The position numbers and the translations under genes are program-made. From positions 1 through 40,521 of the forward strand of contig CALBNX010000080.1 in NCBI GenBank assembly GCA_937896885.1: a stretch of DNA of 40,521 nucleotides, written 5' to 3'. A model generated the notes under the pieces. That model did not search any database, had not been told where the DNA came from, and saw only the letters and a list, made by a program, of their open reading frames with translations. This DNA is from an uncultured Clostridia bacterium (GTDB lineage: Bacteria; Bacillota; Clostridia; Oscillospirales; Acutalibacteraceae). Each line of letters begins with the position of its first letter. Position 1 is the stretch's first letter. Shown piece by piece: positions 8,701 to 16,237 of the stretch.

Positions 8701-8748
8701 AAAACAGACAAAACTCTCACATTCCGTTTTGCGTTCAAAGGTGAATAA
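5722..8748 (+). CDS. lacZ: GH2 beta-galactosidase, LacZ type, cytoplasmic
   Basis: This 1008-residue enzyme is full length for LacZ (about 1020). It hydrolyses terminal beta-D-galactosides such as lactose. The domains are an N-terminal sugar-binding jelly roll (from about 45; WQRTGYREPCYLN), an immunoglobulin-like domain, a TIM barrel (from about 330; GVNHHDTNMYHG), a second Ig-like domain, and the large C-terminal Bgal_small_N sandwich. The acid/base is E450 in SLGNEAWG and the nucleophile is E521 in MCEYVHAMG. There is no signal peptide, so the substrate must be imported. ATG 5722 has an ACGGAGG site 9 bases upstream. It is the first gene of an operon with the GNAT and GH95 genes. The link to the fucosidase suggests fucosylated lactose or galactosides as substrate. 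Confidence 0.95.
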   Translation: MKYIIDRANFRQFDIAELGKLSPRAYFVPYSSRENLKKQDVLTERYNSDMVKILNGEWDFKYYEKDMLIPNEFYTERVQFDKVMVPSTWQRTGYREPCYLNTRYEFDPKLYPEMPQDVPMGIYRKFINIDNLDKVYILTFMGVISSLDLYINGDFVGYSEGAHNSAEFNITKYLVEGENEIVASVSKWSTGTYLECQDMFRENGIFRDVLLTELDKTYLYDFTVDTEKKGDTYDLTVSFRIKGDKENCSIGAELFDGETLIARETADARAKESITFSNLQVKEWNAEEPYTYDLYITFEDAKGNKTYVKNITGFKNIEIKGNVFFFNDKPIKFKGVNHHDTNMYHGYVLKGEEIKEELELMKKLNINSIRTSHYPPDPTLLTLADVMGFYIIDEADIETHGAWDIKAPKGDNCLISHDLKWEGRYVDRVSRMVCRDRNHPSITMWSLGNEAWGYNCQDSCYDYIKNSGSKIPVHYESVITTDRFAYDVISEMYPSHEKVESYGARTNKDKRYFEKPYFMCEYVHAMGVGPGAVEEYWDSIYKYDNLMGGCVWEWADHAVYHDGSDKYKYQYTYGGDHGEEKHDSNFCVDGMLYPDKTPHTGAFVIKAVYRPVRSKHISGKVFEFTNTNRFKNAKYLRVEWTQSLNGYEKKTGELTLDIEPMQTKAYEIPFVECDSSQDSHINIAYFDGEEQVAIEQITINDTANFLPQFTGVGNVSVSEESNNVTVAFQNGKVVFDKKTGEMLHYIKNGYEFMNINPADDKKGFIPNLVRASLDNDSYGQKKPWDKIGLHDAQTVLKKFSFADKSYCAVVAASYTVKKSHKNYFYANVVYTIYGDGLVTVESSLDKAFFGCNEIQRFGLIAELPSDFNIVEFYGRGSHEKLENICDLKDHAYMGIWHTTVESMHEPYVMPQDNGNCGGVKWLKLMNSNGNTFTVFGVPKFSFSAHNYTQKALHSAKHQEELVFSNTTVLCIDGFMRGTGTNTCGPDTLDKYKVKTDKTLTFRFAFKGE

Positions 8749-8749
8749 T

Positions 8750-9181
8750 ATGCTTGAATATAAATGGTTTCCCGAAGGTGTCGTTGACGAGTCTTTTAGA
8801 AATATCAGAATTGATGTTTTTGTGAAAGAACAAGGTGTCTGTGAAGAAGCCGAGTTTGACGATTTTGATATGCAAGTGCCACATTTGGTGATTTTTCTCG
8901 ATGGTGAGGCGGTTGCGACTGGTCGAATTATCCCTTATGGCGAAGATACCGTAAAACTTGGCAGAATCGCAGTTAAAAAAGACAAAAGGGGATTAGGTCT
9001 TGGCGAAAAAATTGTGCTCGAGCTCTTGCGAAAAGCAAAAGAAGACGGGGCTATGAAAGTCGTTATAGGCTCTCAATCTCATGCAGTCGGTTTTTACGAA
9101 AAATGTGGGTTTTCACTTGTGGGCACACCTGAATATTTAGAAGAGAATATTCCACATTTTGATATGCAATTAACTTTTTAA
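8750..9181 (+). CDS. GNAT family N-acetyltransferase, ElaA-like
   Basis: The 143-residue protein has an acetyl-CoA binding loop KRGLGLGEKIV and an early segment RIDVFVKEQGVCEEAEFDDFD that is typical of ElaA-like GNAT proteins. These transfer an acetyl group from acetyl-CoA to an unidentified amine. ATG 8750 follows the lacZ stop codon by one base and uses an AAAGGTG site inside the end of lacZ, so it is translated within the sugar operon. Whether it acts on a sugar amine from the glycan or is only a passenger cannot be told. Confidence 0.85.
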   Translation: MLEYKWFPEGVVDESFRNIRIDVFVKEQGVCEEAEFDDFDMQVPHLVIFLDGEAVATGRIIPYGEDTVKLGRIAVKKDKRGLGLGEKIVLELLRKAKEDGAMKVVIGSQSHAVGFYEKCGFSLVGTPEYLEENIPHFDMQLTF

Positions 9182-9191
9182 GGTGAATAGA

Positions 9192-11564
9192 ATGAAAACA
9201 AATAAACTTGAATTTTCAGCACCACCATCAAAACTAAAACTTCGAAGACCTTATTACAAAGGTTTTAAAAACATTTGGGAACAGACTGCCTTACCACTTG
9301 GTAACGGTAGTTTAGGCCTTACGGTTATCGGTGAAGTTAAAAGTGATAAATTGGTGCTCAACCATAAAACTTTGTGGGTGGGTGGACCATCACCAAAGCG
9401 CCCCGATTATTGTGGTGGTAACATAAATAAACCTGATGAAAATGGCAAAATGCCATACGATTATTATTATGATATTCGCAAAGAGTTTCAAGAGGGTAAT
9501 GATAAAAAAGCCCACGAGCTCTGCGAAAAGCTTGTAGGTATAATGGATGGTTATGGTGCTTATCAGTGTTGGGGTAATCTTGAATTTTGCTTTGATGATA
9601 TAAAGAAATATAAGACTTATAGCCGAGTTCTTGATATGGAAAAGGGTAAATGTACCATTTCTTATACAGCAAAGTTGAAAAATAGAACTCTAGTTAAAGA
9701 CACAAGAGAATATTTTGTTTCATATCCTGATAAGTGCGCTGTAATCAAACTCACTCGTGAGGGTGGCAAGCTCAATTTTAATTATAAGCTGACAACTGAA
9801 CACGGCGGCAATATCGAATATAACGATAACCTGATTATTCATACAGGCAAACTCCAAGATAATGATTTGCAATATTGCTTATATGCAAAAATTATAACTG
9901 ATGGTGACAGAGTTTCAGTTGGTGATACTCACAGCATTGTGGGCGCAACAAGTGCCACAATCATTTTGTCTGCTGATACTGATTATCTTGACTCATACCC
10001 TGCATACAGAACAGGTGAGAGCGCAGAAAGCCTTGAAAATAGGGTTAAGACTGTTGTTGAGAGCGCAAGTGAAAAGAGCTTTGATGAACTATTTGACACT
10101 CATATAAACGATTTTAAAGCACTCTACAACCGTGTTTTAATTGACCTTGACGGAATTGACCGTGAAGATGCTAACAGACTTATTCGCAAATATCCAAAAA
10201 ATTCTGACTACCAGCAAAGAACTGCTGAGCAGCTTCTTTATCAATATGGCAGATATTTAGCAATCAGTTCAACTCGTGAAACTGATATTTTGCCATCTAA
10301 TTTGCAGGGTATCTGGAATTGTTGCAATGACCCAAAATGGAGTAGTGACTTCCACACAAACGTTAACTTGCAAATGAACTATTGGCCAATTTATAACGGC
10401 AATTTAAGTGAGTGTGCAAAGCCACTTATCCGTTATATCAAATCAATGGTAATTCCAGGCAGACTCACGGCAGAATATTATACAAATGTAAAAAGCGGTG
10501 AGGGTGAGGCTAACGGATTTTTGTTCCACACTCAATGCACACCTTTTGGTTGGACTTGTCCGGGCTGGAGCTTCGACTGGGGCTGGTCACCGGCTGCAAT
10601 GCCTTGGATTTTGCATAATTGCTATGAGCATTATGAATATACTCTCGACAAAGAAACACTTAAAGAAGATATTTATCCAATGCTAAAAGAGTGTGCAGAG
10701 TATTTCTCGAAACTTATGATAGAGCATAATGGCAGACTTGTCACAGCACCTTGTTATTCACCTGAGCATGGCCCAAGAACAATGGGTAACACCTATGAGC
10801 AAGCACTTCTCTGGCAACTCTATGATGACTCAATTAAGAGTGCAAAGGCATTGGGTGTTGACGATAAATTGATAGCAAAATGGCTCGATATTCAGTCAAA
10901 ACTCAAACCTTATGAGATTGGCGAAGATGGTCAGGTTAAAGAATGGTACTTTGAAAAGCACTTGGGTGAATATGGTGAGCATCATCACAGACATATGTCA
11001 CATCTTTTGGGCGTATTCCCTTGTAATGTTGTGAATTGGTATGAAAATCCTGATATAATTAAGGCGGCAATCGTGTCAATGAACGATAGAACAGATAAAA
11101 GCACAGGCTGGTCAATGGGTCAAAAAATCAATACTTGGGCTCGTGTTGGTGATGGTGACAGAACATTAAAGGTAATTGGTGATTTGTTCAAAAATGGCAT
11201 TTACACTAATTTCTGGGATTTACACCCACCATTCCAGATTGATGGTAACTTTGGCTTTACATCAGGTGTCAATGAAATGCTTATGCAGAGCCATTGTGGA
11301 TTTATTCATTTGTTACCAGCACTTCCACAAAAGTGGCAGAACGGTAAAATTGAAGGACTTGTTGCTCGTGGCAATTTCACAGTAAATATTTATTGGTATA
11401 ATGGCGAACTTGCAAAAGCAGAAATCACACCAAATATGGGTGGCACTTGCAAACTCTATTATGCAAACTCTGAGTTTATAGTTGACGGAATTTGCAATAG
11501 CGAAAATCACTTTGCAGAATTCGAAACTGAAAAAGGAAAAACTTATACAATTAAAATTAAATAG
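9192..11564 (+). CDS. GH95 alpha-L-fucosidase, cytoplasmic
   Basis: This 790-residue glycoside hydrolase family 95 enzyme cleaves alpha-1,2-linked L-fucose by inversion. It has the N-terminal beta-sandwich (from about 20; LPLGNGSLGLTVIGE), the (alpha/alpha)6 barrel and a C-terminal beta domain. The catalytic set of the family is present: N390 and N392 in HTNVNLQMNYWP, E525 in CYSPEHG, and D684 in PFQIDGNFG. No signal peptide or anchor is visible, whereas many gut GH95 enzymes are exported, so it should act inside the cell on imported fucosyl-oligosaccharides. ATG 9192 is chosen over GTG 9183, which overlaps the AAGGTG ribosome binding site. It is the last gene of the lacZ operon. Confidence 0.93.
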   Translation: MKTNKLEFSAPPSKLKLRRPYYKGFKNIWEQTALPLGNGSLGLTVIGEVKSDKLVLNHKTLWVGGPSPKRPDYCGGNINKPDENGKMPYDYYYDIRKEFQEGNDKKAHELCEKLVGIMDGYGAYQCWGNLEFCFDDIKKYKTYSRVLDMEKGKCTISYTAKLKNRTLVKDTREYFVSYPDKCAVIKLTREGGKLNFNYKLTTEHGGNIEYNDNLIIHTGKLQDNDLQYCLYAKIITDGDRVSVGDTHSIVGATSATIILSADTDYLDSYPAYRTGESAESLENRVKTVVESASEKSFDELFDTHINDFKALYNRVLIDLDGIDREDANRLIRKYPKNSDYQQRTAEQLLYQYGRYLAISSTRETDILPSNLQGIWNCCNDPKWSSDFHTNVNLQMNYWPIYNGNLSECAKPLIRYIKSMVIPGRLTAEYYTNVKSGEGEANGFLFHTQCTPFGWTCPGWSFDWGWSPAAMPWILHNCYEHYEYTLDKETLKEDIYPMLKECAEYFSKLMIEHNGRLVTAPCYSPEHGPRTMGNTYEQALLWQLYDDSIKSAKALGVDDKLIAKWLDIQSKLKPYEIGEDGQVKEWYFEKHLGEYGEHHHRHMSHLLGVFPCNVVNWYENPDIIKAAIVSMNDRTDKSTGWSMGQKINTWARVGDGDRTLKVIGDLFKNGIYTNFWDLHPPFQIDGNFGFTSGVNEMLMQSHCGFIHLLPALPQKWQNGKIEGLVARGNFTVNIYWYNGELAKAEITPNMGGTCKLYYANSEFIVDGICNSENHFAEFETEKGKTYTIKIK

Positions 11565-11571
11565 TGTAGGA

Positions 11572-11587
11572 GCGATTCGCGAATCGC
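11572..11587. repeat. Perfect 16-bp palindrome behind GH95
   Basis: GCGATTCGCGAATCGC is a perfect palindrome preceded by GTAGGA, seven bases after the GH95 stop codon. It has the form of a GTAGGGG...CCC type intergenic hairpin (compare 22878-22972). A T tract does not follow, so it is not itself a terminator. Confidence 0.6.
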
Positions 11588-11591
11588 CCAT

Positions 11592-11625
11592 AAAAAAGAC
11601 CGACTCAAACGAGTCGGCCTTTTCT
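11592..11625. terminator. Bidirectional terminator between GH95 and the GPH symporter
   Basis: GACCGACTC pairs with GAGTCGGCC around an AAAC loop, with an A tract before and a T-rich stretch after. It ends both convergent transcripts. Confidence 0.88.
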
Positions 11626-11634
11626 TGTGTTTAA

Positions 11635-14157
11635 TTATTTGTTTTTCTTAGCAGTTTTTTTAGCAGCCTTTTCAGCTTTCAACTGAGCAGCATAAGCTTC
11701 TGCTTCTTGCTTTTCTTTAAGAGCTTTTGCTTCTGCTTCAGCCTCTGCCTGTTCTTTGCGAGTCTTTGCATCCTCGTACATTTCTTCAATTTCACCTAAG
11801 TGCTTGTAGTTTTCTTCTTGTTTTACAAGTCTTTCAGCATCAAGATATGGTTTTGCGGCACGTGCAAAGTATGCGTGTCTGTCCATTTCAATCTTTGATG
11901 CTTCTCTTGCATCAGCCTTTTTAGCTTCATATGCTTTAATCTCAGCCTTGAGTGATTTAACTTTTGCACTGTCTTTTGTTTTCTTTGCGTCTTTTAATTC
12001 AAGATAGAGTGCCTTGAGCTTGTCATCACAAGAATCTTCAATATCAAAGAGTTTTTCAAGTTCACTGAAGTTTGGCTGTACAAGTTCTTCGTTAGCAAAG
12101 TATTTATTAAGTGCCTTGTAAGAAGCTTTCTTGTTTCTTGCAACTTCAATAGCAAACTTACGGATATCTTTTTCTTCCTTAGTTGATTTTGGCATTGCTT
12201 TAGCATTAGCCATTTCGCTATTAATTTCATCAAGAGTCATAAGCTTAAGACCTGCAAGACCTGCATCATAGATGCCCTTCTGAACATTGTACTGATACTT
12301 GAAGGTGTCAGTTGAGAACTTATCAAGTTCTTCACAAACAAATTTAGAAATTTCAATTTCTTCATTGAATTCTACATCTGCTCTATAAGCTTTCTTAGCA
12401 GCTTTGCGTTCAATCTTGTCTTTGATTGATTTATATGATTTTTCAAGAACTTTTGGTTCTTGTGTAGCCATATTTCTTGCATCTCTGATAATATCAATGC
12501 CTTCAACAAGCTGAGCATCGTTTGTGATACCGTTGCCATAGTCTTCAAAAAGTGCACGAACTTTAAGAACACGGATAACTGACTTTTGCTTTCTTTCATT
12601 GAAGTCATACCAGAAATATGGAATAACATTCATAAATGCACCGATTGCAGCAATGATAATAAGAGCATGAACTAAAGGAAGGAAAATATCCAAATCATAC
12701 AATGCTGAATATGGGTTAGCATAGTTGTCCTGACCTGCTGCCTTTTGTTCAATAAGAATCTGACCAACAGTTTTACCGTCACCAAGCACACGATTGAGAA
12801 CATCTGGGTTTGCAGTTACTTTTTTAGCCATTTCTGCTGTAATACCACCTTTTTCATAGATGATAGGAAGAACAGCAGATGTACCAAGAGTAATTACAGT
12901 ACCGATGGTAGCAACAGCAGAGAACATACCGTCAATTCTTTCACCTGTTACATATTGCTGATAATCACGGATGTCAGCCTGAATTGATGGGTTGAGAATA
13001 TGTGCAAATGAACCCATTAAAGCATTGAGATAGAGACAACCCATAACAAGCCAGATTGTAAGGTTATTGATTTCATTTGTGAATGGAAGCATCATAAGGA
13101 TGAAGCAAACGTTCATAATGTTTGTAACAACAAGAACTGATTTTTTACCCCATTTTCTGATACAGAAAGGTGCAGCGAGCATACCCCAGAGAGATGCGTT
13201 ACCGTAAAGTGTAACAACAAGACCGTAAACGTTACCTGAACAAGCACCACCGTAGTTGTAGAGCCAGTTAAGAATGTTTGCGTATGCTGATTCAAGGAAT
13301 CCAATCCAACCTGCAAGAGAGATAATCCAGAAGTACTTGTTCTTTGCAACTGCACGAAGAGCATCAGTAAATTTAATCTGAACAACGTGAGTTCTTGCCT
13401 GAACAATTTTTTCTTCTGTATATTTATAAACAATGATACAAAGAAGAATACCACCAACAGCAAGAATAGGGTAGAGGAATCTGTAAACACGGATATCTGT
13501 TGTGTTTGTGTGGAAAAGATTCTGAGCAATAATTGGTGTAAAAAGGTTTACGATTGTAGGAGCGAATGAATAAACAACGCTCTTGATTGAAGAAACGTCA
13601 GCTCTTTCCTGAGAGTCAGGTGAAAGAACGTGAATAAGGTTTTCATATCCGTCATAGAAGAAATAATAGATGAAGTTCAATGCAATGTTCAGAACAAGAA
13701 TAAGTGCACATTTTGCAACATAATCCTTTTCTCTGCCGAAAATCATACCTTCACCAACGACAAGACTTAACTTATCATATGGGAACCATACCATAATATT
13801 ACAAATAATGGCAGAAGGAATAGCCATTCTTACTATGTACGGACGGTATTTACCTGCTTTGTTTCTTGTGTTATCGATAATAGTTGCACGAATTCCTGTG
13901 AAAGGAATATTAATCAGAATTGCGATAACATAGAGAAAATACATATCTGTTGCACCAACACCAAGTGTTGTTGAGATAAGTGTATTACCCATAGCCAAAA
14001 GACAAGCATTACCTAATGTGATAATCATATACGCACCGATACCACCACCAGAATAAGCAGCGATTTCACGGTAAGGCATATATCTGCCTTTAGGTGGTGT
14101 TTTCCAATGGGTTTTAACCATATCAACACCGTTTTTTACGGTTTGAGATAAACTCAT
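11635..14157 (-). CDS. GPH-type sugar:cation symporter with long cytoplasmic tail
   Basis: This 840-residue protein begins with a glycoside-pentoside-hexuronide:cation symporter domain (MFS_2, MelB-like) of about 12 membrane helices, roughly residues 25-515. Usual family members end near 450-500. Here a highly charged extension of about 325 residues follows, rich in Lys, Glu and Ala, predicted helical and partly coiled coil, ending in EKAAKKTAKKNK. ATG 14157 has an AAGGAG site 8 bases upstream; the GTG at 14166 lies on that site. Its place opposite the cytoplasmic GH2 and GH95 genes, and its operator shared with fucI, suggest import of fucosylated or galactosyl oligosaccharides. The function of the tail is unknown. 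Confidence 0.85.
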   Translation of the reverse strand: MSLSQTVKNGVDMVKTHWKTPPKGRYMPYREIAAYSGGGIGAYMIITLGNACLLAMGNTLISTTLGVGATDMYFLYVIAILINIPFTGIRATIIDNTRNKAGKYRPYIVRMAIPSAIICNIMVWFPYDKLSLVVGEGMIFGREKDYVAKCALILVLNIALNFIYYFFYDGYENLIHVLSPDSQERADVSSIKSVVYSFAPTIVNLFTPIIAQNLFHTNTTDIRVYRFLYPILAVGGILLCIIVYKYTEEKIVQARTHVVQIKFTDALRAVAKNKYFWIISLAGWIGFLESAYANILNWLYNYGGACSGNVYGLVVTLYGNASLWGMLAAPFCIRKWGKKSVLVVTNIMNVCFILMMLPFTNEINNLTIWLVMGCLYLNALMGSFAHILNPSIQADIRDYQQYVTGERIDGMFSAVATIGTVITLGTSAVLPIIYEKGGITAEMAKKVTANPDVLNRVLGDGKTVGQILIEQKAAGQDNYANPYSALYDLDIFLPLVHALIIIAAIGAFMNVIPYFWYDFNERKQKSVIRVLKVRALFEDYGNGITNDAQLVEGIDIIRDARNMATQEPKVLEKSYKSIKDKIERKAAKKAYRADVEFNEEIEISKFVCEELDKFSTDTFKYQYNVQKGIYDAGLAGLKLMTLDEINSEMANAKAMPKSTKEEKDIRKFAIEVARNKKASYKALNKYFANEELVQPNFSELEKLFDIEDSCDDKLKALYLELKDAKKTKDSAKVKSLKAEIKAYEAKKADAREASKIEMDRHAYFARAAKPYLDAERLVKQEENYKHLGEIEEMYEDAKTRKEQAEAEAEAKALKEKQEAEAYAAQLKAEKAAKKTAKKNK

Positions 14158-14173
14158 TTTATGCACTCCTTAT

Positions 14174-14200
14174 AAATTAAGTATTATAACTACATAATTT
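14174..14200. promoter_or_regulatory. Candidate operator, inverted repeat shared with the fucI promoter
   Basis: The plus strand reads AAATTAAGTA, seven bases, TACATAATTT, arms matching inversely at 9 of 10 positions. It starts at the -10 box and runs to the ribosome binding site. The first 15 bases are identical to those of the site at 72-100. Confidence 0.6.
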
Positions 14201-14225
14201 TAACATAAATTTTATTAATCTTCAA
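14197..14225 (-). promoter_or_regulatory. Promoter of the GPH symporter gene
   Basis: On the minus strand TTGAAG (14220-14225) and TAAAAT (14197-14202) are separated by 17 bases. The candidate operator begins at the -10 box. Confidence 0.7.
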
Positions 14226-14364
14226 CGAATAAAAACGAATTTTAACAAAAAATGAACACAAAAGAAGATTTTCGTTAAACTTAAACAAAAACCAAAGAAT
14301 AGAACTGTGCAAAGTGCTAAAAAATATTTATTGAGGATTTATACTGTTTTATTAAAATTTTCTA

Positions 14365-14393
14365 TTGACAAATAGGCATTTAAGGGTGATAAT
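14365..14393 (+). promoter_or_regulatory. Promoter of the M-box/mgtE transcript
   Basis: TTGACA (14365-14370) and GATAAT (14388-14393) are separated by 17 bases; transcription would begin near 14400, just before the aptamer. The stretch 14226-14364 between the two divergent promoters is AT-rich and shows no gene. Confidence 0.75.
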
Positions 14394-14403
14394 AGACGGG
14401 TAA

Positions 14404-14560
14404 TAAACCTATTCGGTAGGTAAGGCTACCACAGGGATACGGATTACTGCCGCAAAATGGTGGAGACACTATGAGTTGGTCAGCAGGTCATATCGAAAAC
14501 AAGGTGTGATTTAATGTAATTTCATCGCCCTGCGAAGCTAAAGCTTGAACGAATTGTGTG
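14404..14560 (+). ncRNA. M-box (ykoK) magnesium riboswitch aptamer
   Basis: The conserved M-box segments occur in order: GGTAGGTAAGGCTACC, then ATACGG and CTGCCGC, ATGGTGGAGACACTATGAG, GGTCAGCAGGTCATATCGA, and AAGGTGTGATTTAATG. In this class, Mg2+ binding compacts the aptamer and lets the downstream terminator form, which lowers expression of Mg2+ transport genes. The gene behind it encodes MgtE, which fits. The outer boundaries are approximate. Confidence 0.93.
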
Positions 14561-14569
14561 GTGCTTTTG

Positions 14570-14609
14570 ACTGCATTTTTGCGTTCTTGCAATTATGCAG
14601 TTTTTTATT
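14570..14609 (+). terminator. Regulated terminator of the M-box
   Basis: ACTGCAT (14570-14576) and ATGCAGT (14595-14601) enclose an inner TTGC/GCAA pairing and are followed by a T-rich run. It is the expression platform of the riboswitch. Confidence 0.85.
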
Positions 14610-14637
14610 TTTATTTTATTTTAAAGGAGTGAAAATT

Positions 14638-14706
14638 GTGGACACGAGCCGAAGTAGTATATCGAAACCTCCAAGTATTATGGCAGACTGTGTCTGCAAT
14701 TTATAA
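14638..14706 (+). CDS. Candidate 22-aa leader peptide upstream of mgtE
   Basis: A GTG-initiated ORF of 22 codons plus stop lies after the M-box terminator, with a strong AAAGGAG site at 14623-14629. The peptide begins MDTSRSSISKPPS and ends ADCVCNL. It carries a Lys-Pro-Pro run and two cysteines. Its 3' part contains a hairpin, GCAGAC-TGT-GTCTGC (14683-14697), that translation would open. Leader ORFs with proline codons that sense translation efficiency are known upstream of Salmonella mgtA (mgtL) and mgtC; this one has no recognised relative. That it is translated is inference from its site and position. Confidence 0.5.
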   Translation: MDTSRSSISKPPSIMADCVCNL

Positions 14707-14718
14707 TTACTTGCCGAG

Positions 14719-14758
14719 TTTCACAAATAATATCCTAAAAGGTAAAGGAGTTGTGAAA
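14719..14758 (+). promoter_or_regulatory. Hairpin enclosing the mgtE ribosome binding site
   Basis: TTTCACAA (14719-14726) is the exact inverse complement of TTGTGAAA (14751-14758). The loop holds the AAAGGAG site (14744-14750), and CCT at 14734-14736 could pair with part of it. A ribosome finishing the leader ORF at 14706 would reach the 5' arm. This suggests control of mgtE translation in addition to the riboswitch. Confidence 0.5.
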
Positions 14759-14759
14759 T

Positions 14760-16100
14760 GTGGAAATTTTTGAACTTTTAACAGAACTTTTGCATAACAA
14801 AAAATGGCAGGAGTTAAAAAATATTCTCGATGAAATGAATGAGCAGGATATCGCTGAACTTTTCATGGAACTTGACGAGCGTGACCTGACTCTCATATAT
14901 CGTTTACTTAATAAAGAGCTAGCTGCTGAGGTTTTCGTTAATATGGACCCTGAATATCAGGAACAGCTCATTCGCGCATTCAGTGATACCGAGCTTCGTG
15001 AAGTCCTTGACGAATTATATGTCGATGATGCAGTTGACCTTATAGAAGAAATGCCTGCAACACTTGTTAAGCGTATTTTGCGTCATACTGACCCTGATAC
15101 TCGCAAGTCAATCAACGAAATTCTTAAATACCCCGAAGACTCTGCGGGTAGTCTTATGACTATTGAGTATGTTGATTTGAAACGTTCGTTGACTGTTGCT
15201 GACGCGTTTACTCGTATTCGCAGAACAGGTGTTGATAAAGAGACAATTTATACTTGTTATGTAACTGACAGTAAGAGAAAACTTAAAGGCTATGTAACTG
15301 TTAAAGATTTGCTTCTTGCAGACGAAACTGCAACAATCCGTGAAATTATGGAAGATAATGTCATCTCTGTAAATACTCACGAAGATAAAGAAGTTGTTGC
15401 TGACCTTTTCCAGAAATACGACTTGGTTGTTTTGCCAGTTGTTGACAGGGAAAATCGTCTTGTGGGTATCATCACAGTCGATGACGCTATTGACGTTTTG
15501 CAAGAAGAAATTACAGAAGATATGGAATTGATGGCTGCTATCACGCCAACTGATAAGCCATATCTTAAAATGGGTGTTTTTGAGAATTTTAAAAAGCGTA
15601 TTCCTTGGCTTATGCTTTTGATGGTTTCTGCAACATTTACAGAAAAAATTATTACCCATTTTGAAGGTGCGTTGACCAGTTGTGTAGTGCTCACAGCATT
15701 TATCCCAATGCTTACAGGTACTTGTGGTAACTGTGGCAACCAATCGTCATCAACAATCATTCGTGGTATTTCCTTGGGCGAAATTGAATTCAAAGATACA
15801 TTCAAAGTTGTGTTTAAAGAGTTTTCAATAGCACTTGCTTGCGGTATAGCGCTTGCCATTGTTAATTTTGCAAAATTGATGATTTTTAACAATGTTGGAT
15901 GGAAAATCGCACTTGTTGTAAGCGTTACAATGATTGCAGCAGTTGTATTCGCAAAGGTGGTTGGCTCAGTTTTGCCAGTTATTGCAAAGAAAATCGGATT
16001 TGACCCAGCGGTTATGTCTAGCCCATTTATTTCAACAATCGTTGATGCAGTAACACTTCTTATTTACTTTGCAATCGCATCATCACTTTTGAATTTATAA
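14760..16100 (+). CDS. mgtE: Magnesium transporter MgtE
   Basis: This 446-residue Mg2+ channel has the normal architecture: an N-terminal superhelical MgtE_N domain (about 1-130), two CBS domains (about 135-255) that sense cytoplasmic Mg2+, a plug helix, and five membrane helices (about 285-446) with the pore segment GNCGNQSS. The start is GTG at 14760 with AAAGGAG 9 bases upstream. It overlaps an out-of-frame ATG (14758) that would encode only seven residues, an unusual arrangement that may lower initiation. Expression is evidently controlled by the M-box upstream and possibly by the leader ORF and start hairpin. Confidence 0.95.
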   Translation: MEIFELLTELLHNKKWQELKNILDEMNEQDIAELFMELDERDLTLIYRLLNKELAAEVFVNMDPEYQEQLIRAFSDTELREVLDELYVDDAVDLIEEMPATLVKRILRHTDPDTRKSINEILKYPEDSAGSLMTIEYVDLKRSLTVADAFTRIRRTGVDKETIYTCYVTDSKRKLKGYVTVKDLLLADETATIREIMEDNVISVNTHEDKEVVADLFQKYDLVVLPVVDRENRLVGIITVDDAIDVLQEEITEDMELMAAITPTDKPYLKMGVFENFKKRIPWLMLLMVSATFTEKIITHFEGALTSCVVLTAFIPMLTGTCGNCGNQSSSTIIRGISLGEIEFKDTFKVVFKEFSIALACGIALAIVNFAKLMIFNNVGWKIALVVSVTMIAAVVFAKVVGSVLPVIAKKIGFDPAVMSSPFISTIVDAVTLLIYFAIASSLLNL

Positions 16101-16116
16101 TATTTTTGTTTTGTAT

Positions 16117-16145
16117 GGGACGTCGGCTCGGCGTCCCGTTTTCTT
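16117..16145 (+). terminator. Terminator of mgtE
   Basis: GGGACG and CGTCCC enclose a nine-base loop, followed by GTTTTCTT. Confidence 0.85.
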
Positions 16146-16179
16146 ATTTAGAAAACCTATTATTTCCATCATAGCTTAA

Positions 16180-16208
16180 TTGACTTTTAATGTCGAATAT
16201 TGTATCAT
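16180..16208 (+). promoter_or_regulatory. Promoter of the cohesin/Big_2 protein gene
   Basis: TTGACT (16180-16185) and TATCAT (16203-16208) are separated by 17 bases, 29 bases before the start codon. Confidence 0.65.
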
Positions 16209-16237
16209 ATTATATATAATGGATTAAGGGTGATAGA

